NCBI GenBank assembly: GCA_014805015.1
Contig: JAAUYQ010000061.1
Span: 1-37,438 of the forward strand
Length of the DNA: 37,438 nt
Reading direction: 5' to 3'
Source of the DNA: Clostridia bacterium
GTDB taxonomy: Bacteria; Bacillota; Clostridia; Christensenellales; Christensenellaceae
A model generated the notes under the pieces. It saw only the letters and a list, made by a program, of their open reading frames with translations. It searched no databases and was not told where the DNA came from. Shown in pieces: positions 7,728 through 15,374 of the stretch. How positions within the stretch are numbered: position 1 is the stretch's first letter; each line of letters begins with the position of its first letter. Made by a program: the position numbers and the translations under genes.

Positions 7728-8699
7728 ATGAAAAAGAGAATCGGCATACTTACAAGTGGCGGTGATACGCCGGGCATGAATGCCGGCATCCGTGCTGTGG
7801 TCATGGCAGCTGACGCCGCAGGCTTCTCAGTCATGGGTATCCGCAAAGGATATGCCGGCCTGATCGAGGGCCGCATTGAACGCATCAAGACAGAAGATGT
7901 GGACGGCATCGTCGGGAAGGGCGGCACAATCCTGAAAACAGCCAGATGTCCGGAATTCAAGACCGAGGAGGGGCGGCAGAAGGCCCTGCAGGTCCTCAGA
8001 GCTTTCGATATCTCCGGCCTGGTGGTGATAGGGGGCGACGGCAGCTTCGCCGGAGCCCGCATCCTCAGTCACCTGGGTATTCCGACAATCGGCATACCGG
8101 GTACCATTGACAATGACCTTGCCTACACGGATTACACCATTGGTTTCGATACGGCCGTGAACTGTGTTATCGAGGAGATGAGCAAGATCCGGGACACGAT
8201 GGACTCGCACGAGCGCGTCGGCGTCATCGAGGTCATGGGCAACAAGTGCGGCGACATTGCACTCTATTCCGGTCTCACGGGCGGTGCGGAGCATATCATC
8301 ATTCCGGAAGTTGAGTTTGATCTCGACTACATCTGCGACCGTATTCTGGCAGCCCGGATCAAGGGCAAGATGACAAGCATCGTTCTCATCGCCGAAGGCG
8401 CAGGAAAGGGCGAGTCCGTCGCCAACTACATGCGTGAGAAGGCCGGCCTGGACGCCAAGGCCATTGTGCTTGGCTACCTGCAGCGCGGCGGTGCGCCGAG
8501 CGAGAGCGACCGGCTGCGGGCAACGCGGATGGGTATCCGTGCGGTTGACCTGCTCTCACGCGGGATCGGAAACCGGGTTGTCGGCGTCCGCGACCGCTAT
8601 GTTATTGACGAAGACATCGATGAAGCGCTCAGCAAGGAAATCATCTTCCCGAAGGAACTCTACCAGGAATTCCTGATCATGTCGGAAAACAAGCGCTAG
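7728..8699 (+). CDS. pfkA: ATP-dependent 6-phosphofructokinase PfkA
   Basis: Phosphorylates fructose 6-phosphate to fructose 1,6-bisphosphate, the committed step of glycolysis. The 323 residues match the bacterial homotetrameric PfkA length. The N-terminal loop TSGGDTPGMNAG (9-20) binds phosphate. GGDGSFAGA (102-110) and PGTIDND (with catalytic Asp128) carry Gly where PPi-dependent enzymes carry Asp and Lys, so ATP is the predicted donor. Further motifs are the EVMGNKCGDIAL substrate segment and LGYLQRGGAPSESDR. The start follows the standard family opening MKKRIGILTSGGD, yet no ribosome-binding site is within 15 bases of it. It has its own promoter at 7544-7572 and a terminator 15 bases after the stop. 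Confidence 0.97.
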   Translation: MKKRIGILTSGGDTPGMNAGIRAVVMAADAAGFSVMGIRKGYAGLIEGRIERIKTEDVDGIVGKGGTILKTARCPEFKTEEGRQKALQVLRAFDISGLVVIGGDGSFAGARILSHLGIPTIGIPGTIDNDLAYTDYTIGFDTAVNCVIEEMSKIRDTMDSHERVGVIEVMGNKCGDIALYSGLTGGAEHIIIPEVEFDLDYICDRILAARIKGKMTSIVLIAEGAGKGESVANYMREKAGLDAKAIVLGYLQRGGAPSESDRLRATRMGIRAVDLLSRGIGNRVVGVRDRYVIDEDIDEALSKEIIFPKELYQEFLIMSENKR

Positions 8700-8713
8700 A
8701 AGAAAGCAACACT

Positions 8714-8744
8714 GGAGGCTGCCGGACGGGAGTCTCCTTTTTTT
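8714..8744 (+). terminator. Rho-independent terminator after pfkA
   Basis: A 7-bp stem GGAGGCT/AGTCTCC (one G-T pair) with a 10-base loop is followed directly by seven T residues. It ends only 20 bases before the start of the HAD gene at 8765, so that gene must depend on read-through or on a promoter I cannot see. Confidence 0.8.
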
Positions 8745-8764
8745 CGTTTCGGAAGGAAAAAAAG

Positions 8765-9610
8765 ATGCAAGTTGCAGGCAGGCAGAACAGCAGCGCACCG
8801 GATCTTACAGATATTGAATGTTATGTGCTCGACATGGACGGCACGATCAACCTGGGTGACACGCCGATCGAGGGGGCCCATGAACTGATCGAGGAGCTGC
8901 GGCGCCGCGGCATCCCGTTCTATTTTTTTACCAACAATTCCTCCCGCTCACCGCAGGCGTACGTGGAACGGCTGCATGCCCTGGGTTTCACCGGCGTTGG
9001 CCGCGAGCAGATCATGACTTCCGGGGATGTCATGATTGACTATCTGCAGCGGCATCATCCCGATCCGCTCGTCTACCTGGCCGGTACACCTGCCCTCCGG
9101 GAGCAGTTTGAGCAGGCAGGGATCCGATTGGCGGACGAGACGTGCAGTTCAGCAGATTTCGCCGTGCTGGGTTTCGACACGACCTTTTCCTTTGCCAAAG
9201 CGGATACGCTCTGCCGGTTGGTTTCATCTGGCGTGCCTTTTCTGGCCACCAACATTGACCGTGTCTGCCCGCTCGAGGGCGGCGCTTTTCTGCCGGACTG
9301 CGGCTCCATGGCGGCCATGATTGAGCATGCGACCGGCGTTTCGCCGCAGTTTATCGGCAAACCGTTCCCGGAGACATCCGAATACATCCTCCGTCATGCC
9401 AGCTCGGCGCCAGAGAGGACCGCTGTTGTCGGCGACCGTATCTACACGGACATTATGACTGCCGTGAACGGCGGCCTCGTCGGCATTGCTGTTCTGTCCG
9501 GGGAGATCGGCTGGGAAGACATTGAACAGGGTCAGGTAACGCCGGACTACGTGCTTGAGAGTGTAGCTGACATCACAGCTGCACTGCGCCGGTATGCAGG
9601 ATACGACTGA
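8765..9610 (+). CDS. HAD-IIA family phosphatase (NagD/p-nitrophenylphosphatase-like)
   Basis: A 281-residue HAD phosphatase of subclass IIA. Motif I is VLDMDGTINLGDTP (both Asp present, about residues 20-33), motif II is FFTNNSSRSP, the cap domain spans roughly 80-190, and the C-terminal motifs are FIGKPFPETSEYI and VVGDRIYTDIMTAVNGGL. This is the NagD/AraL/phosphoglycolate-phosphatase-like arrangement. Such enzymes dephosphorylate nucleotides or sugar phosphates; the substrate is unknown. The ATG is preceded by GGAAGGAAAAAAAG. It lies behind pfkA but is separated from it by a strong terminator, so co-expression is likely partial. It converges with the CDF gene with only 3 bases between the two stops. 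Confidence 0.88.
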   Translation: MQVAGRQNSSAPDLTDIECYVLDMDGTINLGDTPIEGAHELIEELRRRGIPFYFFTNNSSRSPQAYVERLHALGFTGVGREQIMTSGDVMIDYLQRHHPDPLVYLAGTPALREQFEQAGIRLADETCSSADFAVLGFDTTFSFAKADTLCRLVSSGVPFLATNIDRVCPLEGGAFLPDCGSMAAMIEHATGVSPQFIGKPFPETSEYILRHASSAPERTAVVGDRIYTDIMTAVNGGLVGIAVLSGEIGWEDIEQGQVTPDYVLESVADITAALRRYAGYD

Positions 9611-9613
9611 TCG

Positions 9614-10720
9614 TCAGTCACTGAAATCTGCGTCTTCCACAATGCTGAAGCTGTAGCCCGGAAACTCTTTCTCCAGCGTGCTGCGCAGGTTCTCGCGGAT
9701 CTTCTCGCGGTCGGTCGTGTTGAAGTCCAGCACCAGGTCAAAGGAAACCTGCCTGTTGACCTCGTCCACGTAGAAGCCGTGAACCTGCAGGACGTCCTCA
9801 TTTTTTGCTGTGAGTTCGTGCACGCGTTTCAGTATTTTCCTAGCTTCCGGCGTCTTCTCGTTGGCTGCGTAAATCCCGACAGTCATGACGATGTTATGGT
9901 CCGTAAAGAGGGGGCCGGAGATTTCACGCGAGAGTGCGTCGATTTCCGGCGCTGTCATTTCGTCGGGTACCTGGATGTGAACAGAACCGATGGTCAGCTC
10001 GGGGCCGTAGCGGTTCAGAATGAGATCGTAGGCGCCAAGCACCCGAGGATGGGCTTCGATCTCGGCTTTCAGCTCCTTTGCTTCTTCTGCCGGGATCCGT
10101 TCACCAATGATATGGCTGACACTATCGCGAATGACGTCAATACCACTTTTGAGAATCAGCAATGCAATGCCAATACCGATCCAGCCGTCTATGCTCACGT
10201 TCCACAGCAGGGTGACCGCCGCGCCGACCAAGATGGAAGAAGAGACGAGTGCGTCGAGCGAAGCGTCGGCCCCGGAGGCTGTCAGCGCCTCAGAACCAAT
10301 TTCGCGGCCCCGCTTTTTGAAATAGCGTCCGAGAAGAATCTTGACGGCGATGCCGGCCACAATGATAACAATCGCAGCCGTGTCATACCTTGCCAGTTCC
10401 GGATGCAGTATTTTCTCGAAGGAATCGACAAAAGACGAGACGCCGGTATAAAGGATCAGCATGCCGATTGCCATGGAGCTGAGATATTCAATCTGCCCGT
10501 AGCCGTATGGATGCTTGCGGTCCGGCGCTTTGGCAGCCAGCTTGGCGCCGATCATGGTGACGACAGAGGAAAACGCGTCTGCCAGGTTGTTGAGAGCGTC
10601 GGTCACGATAGCTATGGAGCCGATGATCATGCCGATTACGGCCTTGAAAATAACGAGAACGACGTTGGCGGCAATTCCGACAGCGCTTACTTTCGATATC
10701 TGTGCCTGTCTGCTGTCCAC
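9614..10720 (-). CDS. Cation diffusion facilitator (CDF) family metal transporter
   Basis: A 368-residue CDF protein with six predicted membrane helices over about residues 12-200 and a cytoplasmic C-terminal ferredoxin-like domain extended to about 360. Helix 2 carries TDALNNLADAFSS (40-52), followed by the KHPYGYGQIEYLSS signature (69-82). Helix 5 carries SGADASLDALVSS with a DxxxD pair in place of the HxxxD common in zinc CDFs; that variation is linked to manganese or iron transport in some CDF clades, so zinc should not be assumed. CDF proteins export divalent metals by proton antiport. The start is GTG, with AAAGGAG eight bases upstream. The C-terminal part is longer than in FieF and may hold a second regulatory subdomain. 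Confidence 0.9.
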   Translation of the reverse strand: MDSRQAQISKVSAVGIAANVVLVIFKAVIGMIIGSIAIVTDALNNLADAFSSVVTMIGAKLAAKAPDRKHPYGYGQIEYLSSMAIGMLILYTGVSSFVDSFEKILHPELARYDTAAIVIIVAGIAVKILLGRYFKKRGREIGSEALTASGADASLDALVSSSILVGAAVTLLWNVSIDGWIGIGIALLILKSGIDVIRDSVSHIIGERIPAEEAKELKAEIEAHPRVLGAYDLILNRYGPELTIGSVHIQVPDEMTAPEIDALSREISGPLFTDHNIVMTVGIYAANEKTPEARKILKRVHELTAKNEDVLQVHGFYVDEVNRQVSFDLVLDFNTTDREKIRENLRSTLEKEFPGYSFSIVEDADFSD

Positions 10721-10766
10721 TATCTTCTCCTTTCCGCCCGCCTGCGGGCGGGTCCCGGACAGACCT

Positions 10767-10796
10767 GTTATACGCCTGTTGAACGTGTGACTGCAA
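10767..10796 (-). promoter_or_regulatory. Promoter for the CDF transporter gene
   Basis: On the minus strand TTGCAG (10791-10796) and TATAAC (10767-10772) are 18 bases apart, about 47 bases upstream of the GTG start. A GC-rich inverted repeat (CCCGCC/GGCGGG, about 10737-10752) lies in the short leader just ahead of the ribosome-binding site. Confidence 0.55.
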
Positions 10797-10855
10797 GAGC
10801 ACGATTCCAGGGATCTGTTCCGCGGACAGTGCCTGCATGCAGGTGCTGTATCAGT

Positions 10856-12355
10856 TTATGAACTCAGGACTGTCTGGTAGCGCTGCAGCCGGCTGTTGGG
10901 TTTTTCGGGAATGGTCTGCATAAGGCGACCGGCCTCAACTAGAGGCGTGACATAGCGGCGAACTGCATAGCCCTGACTTGAAATTCCCAGAAAGTCCGCA
11001 ATTTCCCGACGCGAGCGCGGCTCCGAGCAGAAATCGAGGATTTCAGCTGTAGATCGGGGGCCCTTTGAAACATCCGATGGCCCTTCCTGCAGTGGCTGCA
11101 CGTCGGTTACTGCTGCCTCGGCACTTCTGCTGTTGAATAGCTGAGCAATGAATTCTCCACGTCTGATCTGAAACACTGGTTTAGGCAACCGGGCATCCTG
11201 CATGAGGCGTCTGACCCGGGGGATCCCTGAGTATCTGTTCTCGGTCTTGCCCAGGGTTTCCATGGCCACGACAAGTGCGGGGTTGCGCGTTTCCGGCTGT
11301 GCCTTTCCAAGGTCGTCTATACTCATTCTTCCAAATAGTCCCCCCGGACTTCTGACTTCGAGTCTGTCAGCATACAGCTGCAGCTGGATAGGCATGCTTT
11401 CCGTATAGCGACTGTAATCTCTGTGCAGCAGCGCGTTCAGAATGACTTCGCGCACAGCTTCGATCGGATAGTCCGGAACCTCAAAGCGCTGACCGCTCGA
11501 CGGATCCACGCCAATGCCGGTGCGCATATTTGTCTGTACATAAGCTACAGCGTCTTCGAGCATTTCCGGTAAGGTTCCTAAGATTGCTTTCGTACTCAGA
11601 AAACGGTTTCCCAGGGCGTCGATTTCGCCTATCTCTGTACCTGGAATCTGACTGGCTGAAATGCGCAGCTGCGGGTATGCAGCCTGCGGATCAATGCCCA
11701 GCACGAGCAGTCCCCAAAGTGTGCAGCTTCCATCTTCGCGTCGCAGCGATGCTAAGCTGAGCTGTTCTGCTTCGCTGAGATTGGCAAGACGCGGGCGGGC
11801 GATTTTGCGCCGAAGGAGGTATTCCTGGACCAGGTCCGGATCGAGCATAGCGAGGCTCTGTAGGTCCGTGTCTACGGCTCGCAGCTCGTCCCGCGCGCGT
11901 TTTTTGAACGATTCAAAGCTGTACACTTCGTATTCTGTCATAGGCAGGTCACCGTCTCCGACACGGACGTATGAACCCTTAAGACGACCTGCCGACCTGC
12001 GGAAGCAAGGCCGTTCTGCCAAATCCAGTGGAGTGATTTCTGCAGAGACGATAGCTTTGCCATCCAATTCGCAAACGGACAGGATGGGGCGGACAACTGG
12101 TTCCATCTGCTCACCCGCTTCCATTACCTTGCGCTGCAAATCCTGTGGATCGTATACACCGACAGCAGCGTAACTCTGCGACTCGTCGAGCCCGAAGAGG
12201 ATAATTCCACCCATGTTCTGATTTGAGAAGGACGATAGCGTTTCGTAAATGTCTTTTGGACACCCTTGAGCAGCGCGCTTGATTTCAAGTGTCTGCCGTT
12301 CACATCCTTGACTTTGCACTTGTTTAACCAGTTCGACGAGCTCATCTTGCAGCAT
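10856..12355 (-). CDS. AlbA_2 (Schlafen-type) domain ATP-binding transcriptional regulator
   Basis: A 499-residue protein of the AlbA_2/COG2865 type. The N-terminal AlbA_2 domain (about 15-140) shows LEIKRAAQGCPKDIYETLSS and NMGGIILFGLDE. The middle has the GHKL-like ATPase segment DYPIEAVREVILNALLHRDY (about 290-315) followed by LEVRSPGGLFG. The C-terminus, with FCSEPRSRREIADFLGIS near 445-460, resembles a winged helix. Such proteins occur widely in bacteria as putative DNA-binding regulators, often in accessory regions, and their ligands are mostly unknown. The ATG has AAGGAG eight bases upstream. It stands alone, with the repeat array at 12639-12770 about 300 bases upstream of its start. 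Confidence 0.85.
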   Translation of the reverse strand: MLQDELVELVKQVQSQGCERQTLEIKRAAQGCPKDIYETLSSFSNQNMGGIILFGLDESQSYAAVGVYDPQDLQRKVMEAGEQMEPVVRPILSVCELDGKAIVSAEITPLDLAERPCFRRSAGRLKGSYVRVGDGDLPMTEYEVYSFESFKKRARDELRAVDTDLQSLAMLDPDLVQEYLLRRKIARPRLANLSEAEQLSLASLRREDGSCTLWGLLVLGIDPQAAYPQLRISASQIPGTEIGEIDALGNRFLSTKAILGTLPEMLEDAVAYVQTNMRTGIGVDPSSGQRFEVPDYPIEAVREVILNALLHRDYSRYTESMPIQLQLYADRLEVRSPGGLFGRMSIDDLGKAQPETRNPALVVAMETLGKTENRYSGIPRVRRLMQDARLPKPVFQIRRGEFIAQLFNSRSAEAAVTDVQPLQEGPSDVSKGPRSTAEILDFCSEPRSRREIADFLGISSQGYAVRRYVTPLVEAGRLMQTIPEKPNSRLQRYQTVLSS

Positions 12356-13169
12356 TTGTCTGCTCCTTCCAGTTCACTGCGGACACCCTGCGATATTTGG
12401 CGTGTTCCTTGAATTAGGCTGGACGTTAAACCGGCAGAACCACAGCGAAATCCACTGTGAAGCTGTCAGCAGGTTTTCGAGCCGCTTGTGTCAGCGTGTC
12501 TGATGAACGACATCACAAACAGATCAGGTCGATCGGATTGATGAATTTTACTGTAGAGCGGTCTTATGAAATAGTTGCACAGCGGGCCACTTATGTCCAC
12601 TACGTAACCAGGAATCTGTGAAATGCATGGCGGATTCCTGATCAGAAAGTGACTGGAAGTATGGTCAGATTGTGATCAGAAAGTGACTGGAAATAAGGAA
12701 ATGTGATCAGATTGTGATCAGAAAGTGACTGGAAACGAGAGGGTGTGATCAGATTGTGGTCAGAGAGCAACAGTATGCATTGTTGTAGGCCCACTGAGTC
12801 ACTGGGAAGCATTTGGCGTGTCTTCAGGTCGATGCAGTTCGTCAGGAAACTTATGTCAGACACGCGCGATGCGCGGCAGATGAGCCTCCTGTAAGCTGCA
12901 TCCGGCCCACCCCGGGTCTGCACAAAGGCAAAACTTGAAGTCAACTGGGAAAAAAGGATCCGCAGTGTGACTTCGTCAGCAGACTGGATGTTGGAGAGCG
13001 CTTTGCCGGGTTACATTATAATAGGCAGTCCCGTCAATCGATCCGGCTGCCGACTGATCCAGAAATTGAGGAATCCGCGCCGATTCGCGTGGGTGGAGGC
13101 AATGCAAAGAAGGAGGACGGCAATTTCTCCCCTGCCTTACTCGGCGGGCGTCTCCTTGCCGCTATTAAT
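12356..13169. other. Long intergenic region with repeats and a weak promoter
   Basis: About 810 bases without a credible gene. It contains a perfect 8-base inverted repeat CAGGAATC/GATTCCTG (12609-12640, 16-base loop), the direct-repeat array that starts right after it, and a perfect TATAAT at 13017-13022 with a poor upstream TTGGAG at 12991-12996 (20-base spacing). A strong ribosome-binding-like AAGGAGG at 13110-13116 has no usable start codon after it. The region may be the scar of a lost mobile element; no transposase fragment is recognisable. Confidence 0.5.
12639..12770. repeat. TGATCA-based direct repeat array
   Basis: TGATCAGAAAGTGACTGG occurs three times, at 12639, 12673 and 12715, each followed by A-rich sequence. 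After a variable spacer each copy is closed by TGATCAGATTG or a one-base variant (about 12662, 12704, 12746), and a decayed start of a fourth unit (TGGTCAGAGAGC) begins at 12757. Units are 34, 42 and 42 bases long. Both sub-motifs begin with TGATCAG, which contains the palindrome TGATCA. Possible roles are protein-binding iterons or the subterminal repeats of an insertion sequence such as the IS21 type. The sequence shows only the repeats themselves. Confidence 0.85.
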
Positions 13170-14654
13170 TTGAATTACTTACTTGGAATTAACGTCCGCA
13201 TTAATGGAGTGGACTGTATTTTAGTGGATGAGGAAGGAAAGCTCTGCCGCACGGAGTCGCAGCCATATGCCCTGGCAGAGGCGCAGCAAGGCAGCCGCGA
13301 ACAGAATCCGGGAGACTGGTGGGATGCTCTGGTGACCGCGCTCAGAACAATGCTGACGGACTTCAAAACTGAGGACATAGCTGCTGTGGGCGTGGCTGGG
13401 GAAATACATGGCCTGGTGGCCCTGGACAGCAGTTCTGAAGTGGTTCGGGACGCTATCCTCTGGAACGATGCACGTGGTGAGCAGGAATACAACCAGGCTA
13501 TCCTGGATGCCGGCGTTGATTCCCTGACGGATGGAAAACACAGGGGACATCACGTGGAGAGTAAGCTTCTGTGGATGCGGGAGCATGAACCGGATACCTA
13601 CGCGAAGATTGCCAAGTTCGTTATGCCCGTCGACTATGTGCGCTATCTGCTGACCGGGACTCTGGCGGCAGACCCGGAAGATGCCGGGCAGTCCGTCTAT
13701 TTCAACACCGAGGATCAGCAGTGGGACAATGAGATCATCTCCAAGGTTGGATTTGATATCGTGGTGTTCCCGCCAGTTGCCGATTCCAATGCCCCAGCCG
13801 GAACAGTGACAGAAGAGGCGGCTGAAGCGACCGGCCTTGCGGCAGGCACGCCGGTTTACAGCGCCGGTCCTGAAACAGTGATGCGCAATGCGCTGCTGAG
13901 CACATTGAATGCGGATGCAATGGCTGTCGTGCTCGGACCGTCTGCTATGGTTGCCATGCCGTCCAAAGAGATTCCCAAGACCGGCCGTGACAATCTGCAG
14001 GTGATGAGTATCAACGACGGCGACAGCTACGTGGTATACGGCCGGCAGCTTGCCGGCGGGGATGCGCTCAAATGGGCAGAAGAAGCCATGTTCGGCCTTG
14101 AGGACAATCCGGAGCTGGCGCTCTTTTCTGCCGCGGAGCAGGCAGACCCCGGGGCCGGCGGCACGATGTTTCTGCCATATCTGATGGGAGAGAATTCGCC
14201 AAAACCAGATGTGCAGGCTAGCGGTACGTTTACGGGGATATCGATGCTGACCCGGCCCCCGCAGCTTGCACGCGCGGTCATGGAAGGCATGATCTATGGT
14301 CTGCGTGAGATCTGCAGTGCAATTCTGCACGAGAACCGTCACCTGGATGCCAAGGAGATCGTGCTGTCCGGAAGCGCTACAAGCAGCTCGATGATCAAGC
14401 ACATCCTGGCGGATGTTTTCAATCTGCCGGTCAAGATCTATCAGGGAGCGCTTGAAGGCGGCGCCTACGGTGCGGCACTTACAGCCGGCGTCGGCGAAGG
14501 CATGTTCGCAAGCTTTGCGGATGCCGAGAAGCTGCATCACATTGCGGAAATCATTGAGCCGGATGCCGAGACGGCGGCGCTCTATGAGAAGGTCATGAAC
14601 AGATACGAGGAGTTTGCCAAGGGCATGAGGGGGATCTTCGCCAGAAACAGCTGA
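13170..14654 (+). CDS. FGGY carbohydrate-kinase homologue, probable pseudokinase (xylulokinase-like)
   Basis: An FGGY-family protein aligning with xylulokinase along its length: GVAGEIHGLVALD, DAILWNDARG, MPVDYVRYLLTG, MFLPYLMGENSPK, LARAVMEGMIYGLRE and EGGAYGAALTAG. The catalytic motifs are eroded. The first phosphate loop, DLGTSxVK in active enzymes, reads NVRINGVD (8-15). The catalytic Asp of GGDNA is Glu235 in AGPET. The second phosphate loop GTSG is GPSA (256-259), and the adenosine motif GGGARS is SGSATS. The frame is intact, so this is probably a stable non-kinase homologue with a sugar-binding fold. Start is uncertain: TTG at 13170 gives 494 residues and the family's usual opening; GTG at 13089 would add 27 unlike residues. 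Neither has a ribosome-binding site at normal distance. Confidence 0.82.
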   Translation: MNYLLGINVRINGVDCILVDEEGKLCRTESQPYALAEAQQGSREQNPGDWWDALVTALRTMLTDFKTEDIAAVGVAGEIHGLVALDSSSEVVRDAILWNDARGEQEYNQAILDAGVDSLTDGKHRGHHVESKLLWMREHEPDTYAKIAKFVMPVDYVRYLLTGTLAADPEDAGQSVYFNTEDQQWDNEIISKVGFDIVVFPPVADSNAPAGTVTEEAAEATGLAAGTPVYSAGPETVMRNALLSTLNADAMAVVLGPSAMVAMPSKEIPKTGRDNLQVMSINDGDSYVVYGRQLAGGDALKWAEEAMFGLEDNPELALFSAAEQADPGAGGTMFLPYLMGENSPKPDVQASGTFTGISMLTRPPQLARAVMEGMIYGLREICSAILHENRHLDAKEIVLSGSATSSSMIKHILADVFNLPVKIYQGALEGGAYGAALTAGVGEGMFASFADAEKLHHIAEIIEPDAETAALYEKVMNRYEEFAKGMRGIFARNS

Positions 14655-14669
14655 CGCAGAAAAGCAGAG

Positions 14670-14716
14670 AAAAGCGGCGGTGCACAGGAAAAAACGTCCG
14701 GTGTACTGCCGCTTTT
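14670..14716. terminator. Bidirectional terminator between the FGGY gene and lepB
   Basis: AAAAGCGGCGGTGCAC (14670-14685) and GTGTACTGCCGCTTTT (14701-14716) form a long stem with two mismatches and a 15-base loop. A/T-rich flanks on both sides let it serve the plus-strand FGGY gene and the converging minus-strand signal peptidase genes. Confidence 0.75.
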
Positions 14717-14774
14717 GTTCATCATCATAGAGGACTCCCGCTTCAGGTGCCAAAAGGCCAGGCGGGGAGAGCGT

Positions 14775-15374
14775 TTACTGCTCATTTTCGCTGTCTGCTG
14801 TAATCCAGTGCATGCTTTCCGGCGGCCAGATCACAAAAAGTCCGCGCCCGACGATGGCATCCTGCGGAATCGGGCCGACCTGCAGCGCCCGGCTGTCCAT
14901 GGAGTTGTAGCGATTGTCGCCCATGACAAACACGTGCCCCTCCGGTACGGTGAGCGGTCCGTAGTCAAAATACTCGAAGTCGCTGACATAGTCTTCCTCG
15001 AGGGGCTCGCCGTCGATGTAGACCGTACTGTTGCGGATTTCGATCGTTTCGCCCGGCAGGGCAATTGCCCGCTTCACAAAGTTCTCGGTACGGTTCGGAT
15101 AGTGGACGATCACAATGTCGCCCCGGTTTGGCAGGCCGGAATAACGGCTTACCTTCTCAATCGCTATCCGCTCACCTGTCTCCAGCGTCGGCTGCATGGA
15201 CGGTCCGTCCACCAGGACGAACTCAAACAGGAAAGCCCGGATGAGGAACGCCGCTGCCACCGCCACCGAAATGGCCAGTACCCAGCTCAGTGCCTCATGC
15301 ATGCTGCCTGCCTTCTTGGCCCGTGACCGTGTAGCTGCCGGCTCGCCCGCCGTATTCGTTTGGTATTCTCTCAT
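14775..15374 (-). CDS. lepB: Type I signal peptidase (second gene of pair)
   Basis: Removes signal peptides from secreted proteins at the outer face of the membrane. The 199-residue protein has one N-terminal membrane anchor (about 30-50) and all S26 family boxes: GPSMQPT with nucleophile Ser59, VKRAIALPGE with general-base Lys101, and MGDNRYNSMDSR. Its ATG overlaps the stop of the upstream signal peptidase gene as ATGA, so the two are translated together. It is closely similar to its neighbour through the catalytic domain, which points to tandem duplication. Likely clients in this window include the surface protein at 33492-34181 and the DUF2207 protein. Confidence 0.95.
   Translation of the reverse strand: MREYQTNTAGEPAATRSRAKKAGSMHEALSWVLAISVAVAAAFLIRAFLFEFVLVDGPSMQPTLETGERIAIEKVSRYSGLPNRGDIVIVHYPNRTENFVKRAIALPGETIEIRNSTVYIDGEPLEEDYVSDFEYFDYGPLTVPEGHVFVMGDNRYNSMDSRALQVGPIPQDAIVGRGLFVIWPPESMHWITADSENEQ

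Noticed and set aside
12639-12770. CRISPR array
   Set aside because: Only three units, with spacings of about 16-24 bases between 18-base repeats and a second internal repeat; no cas genes. This does not fit CRISPR geometry.
12642-12944. Minus-strand frame of 100 codons with the peptide repeat FQSLSDHNLI
   Set aside because: The peptide repeat is only the translation of the DNA repeat array. There is no ribosome-binding site and no protein-like sequence outside the repeats.
13089-14654. First FGGY gene as a simple active xylulokinase
   Set aside because: The phosphate-binding loops and the catalytic Asp are changed, so the name xylB would mislead.
13221-14753. 510-codon minus-strand frame antisense to the first FGGY gene
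   Set aside because: His/Arg/Gly-rich shadow of the plus-strand gene, no domain, no ribosome-binding site.
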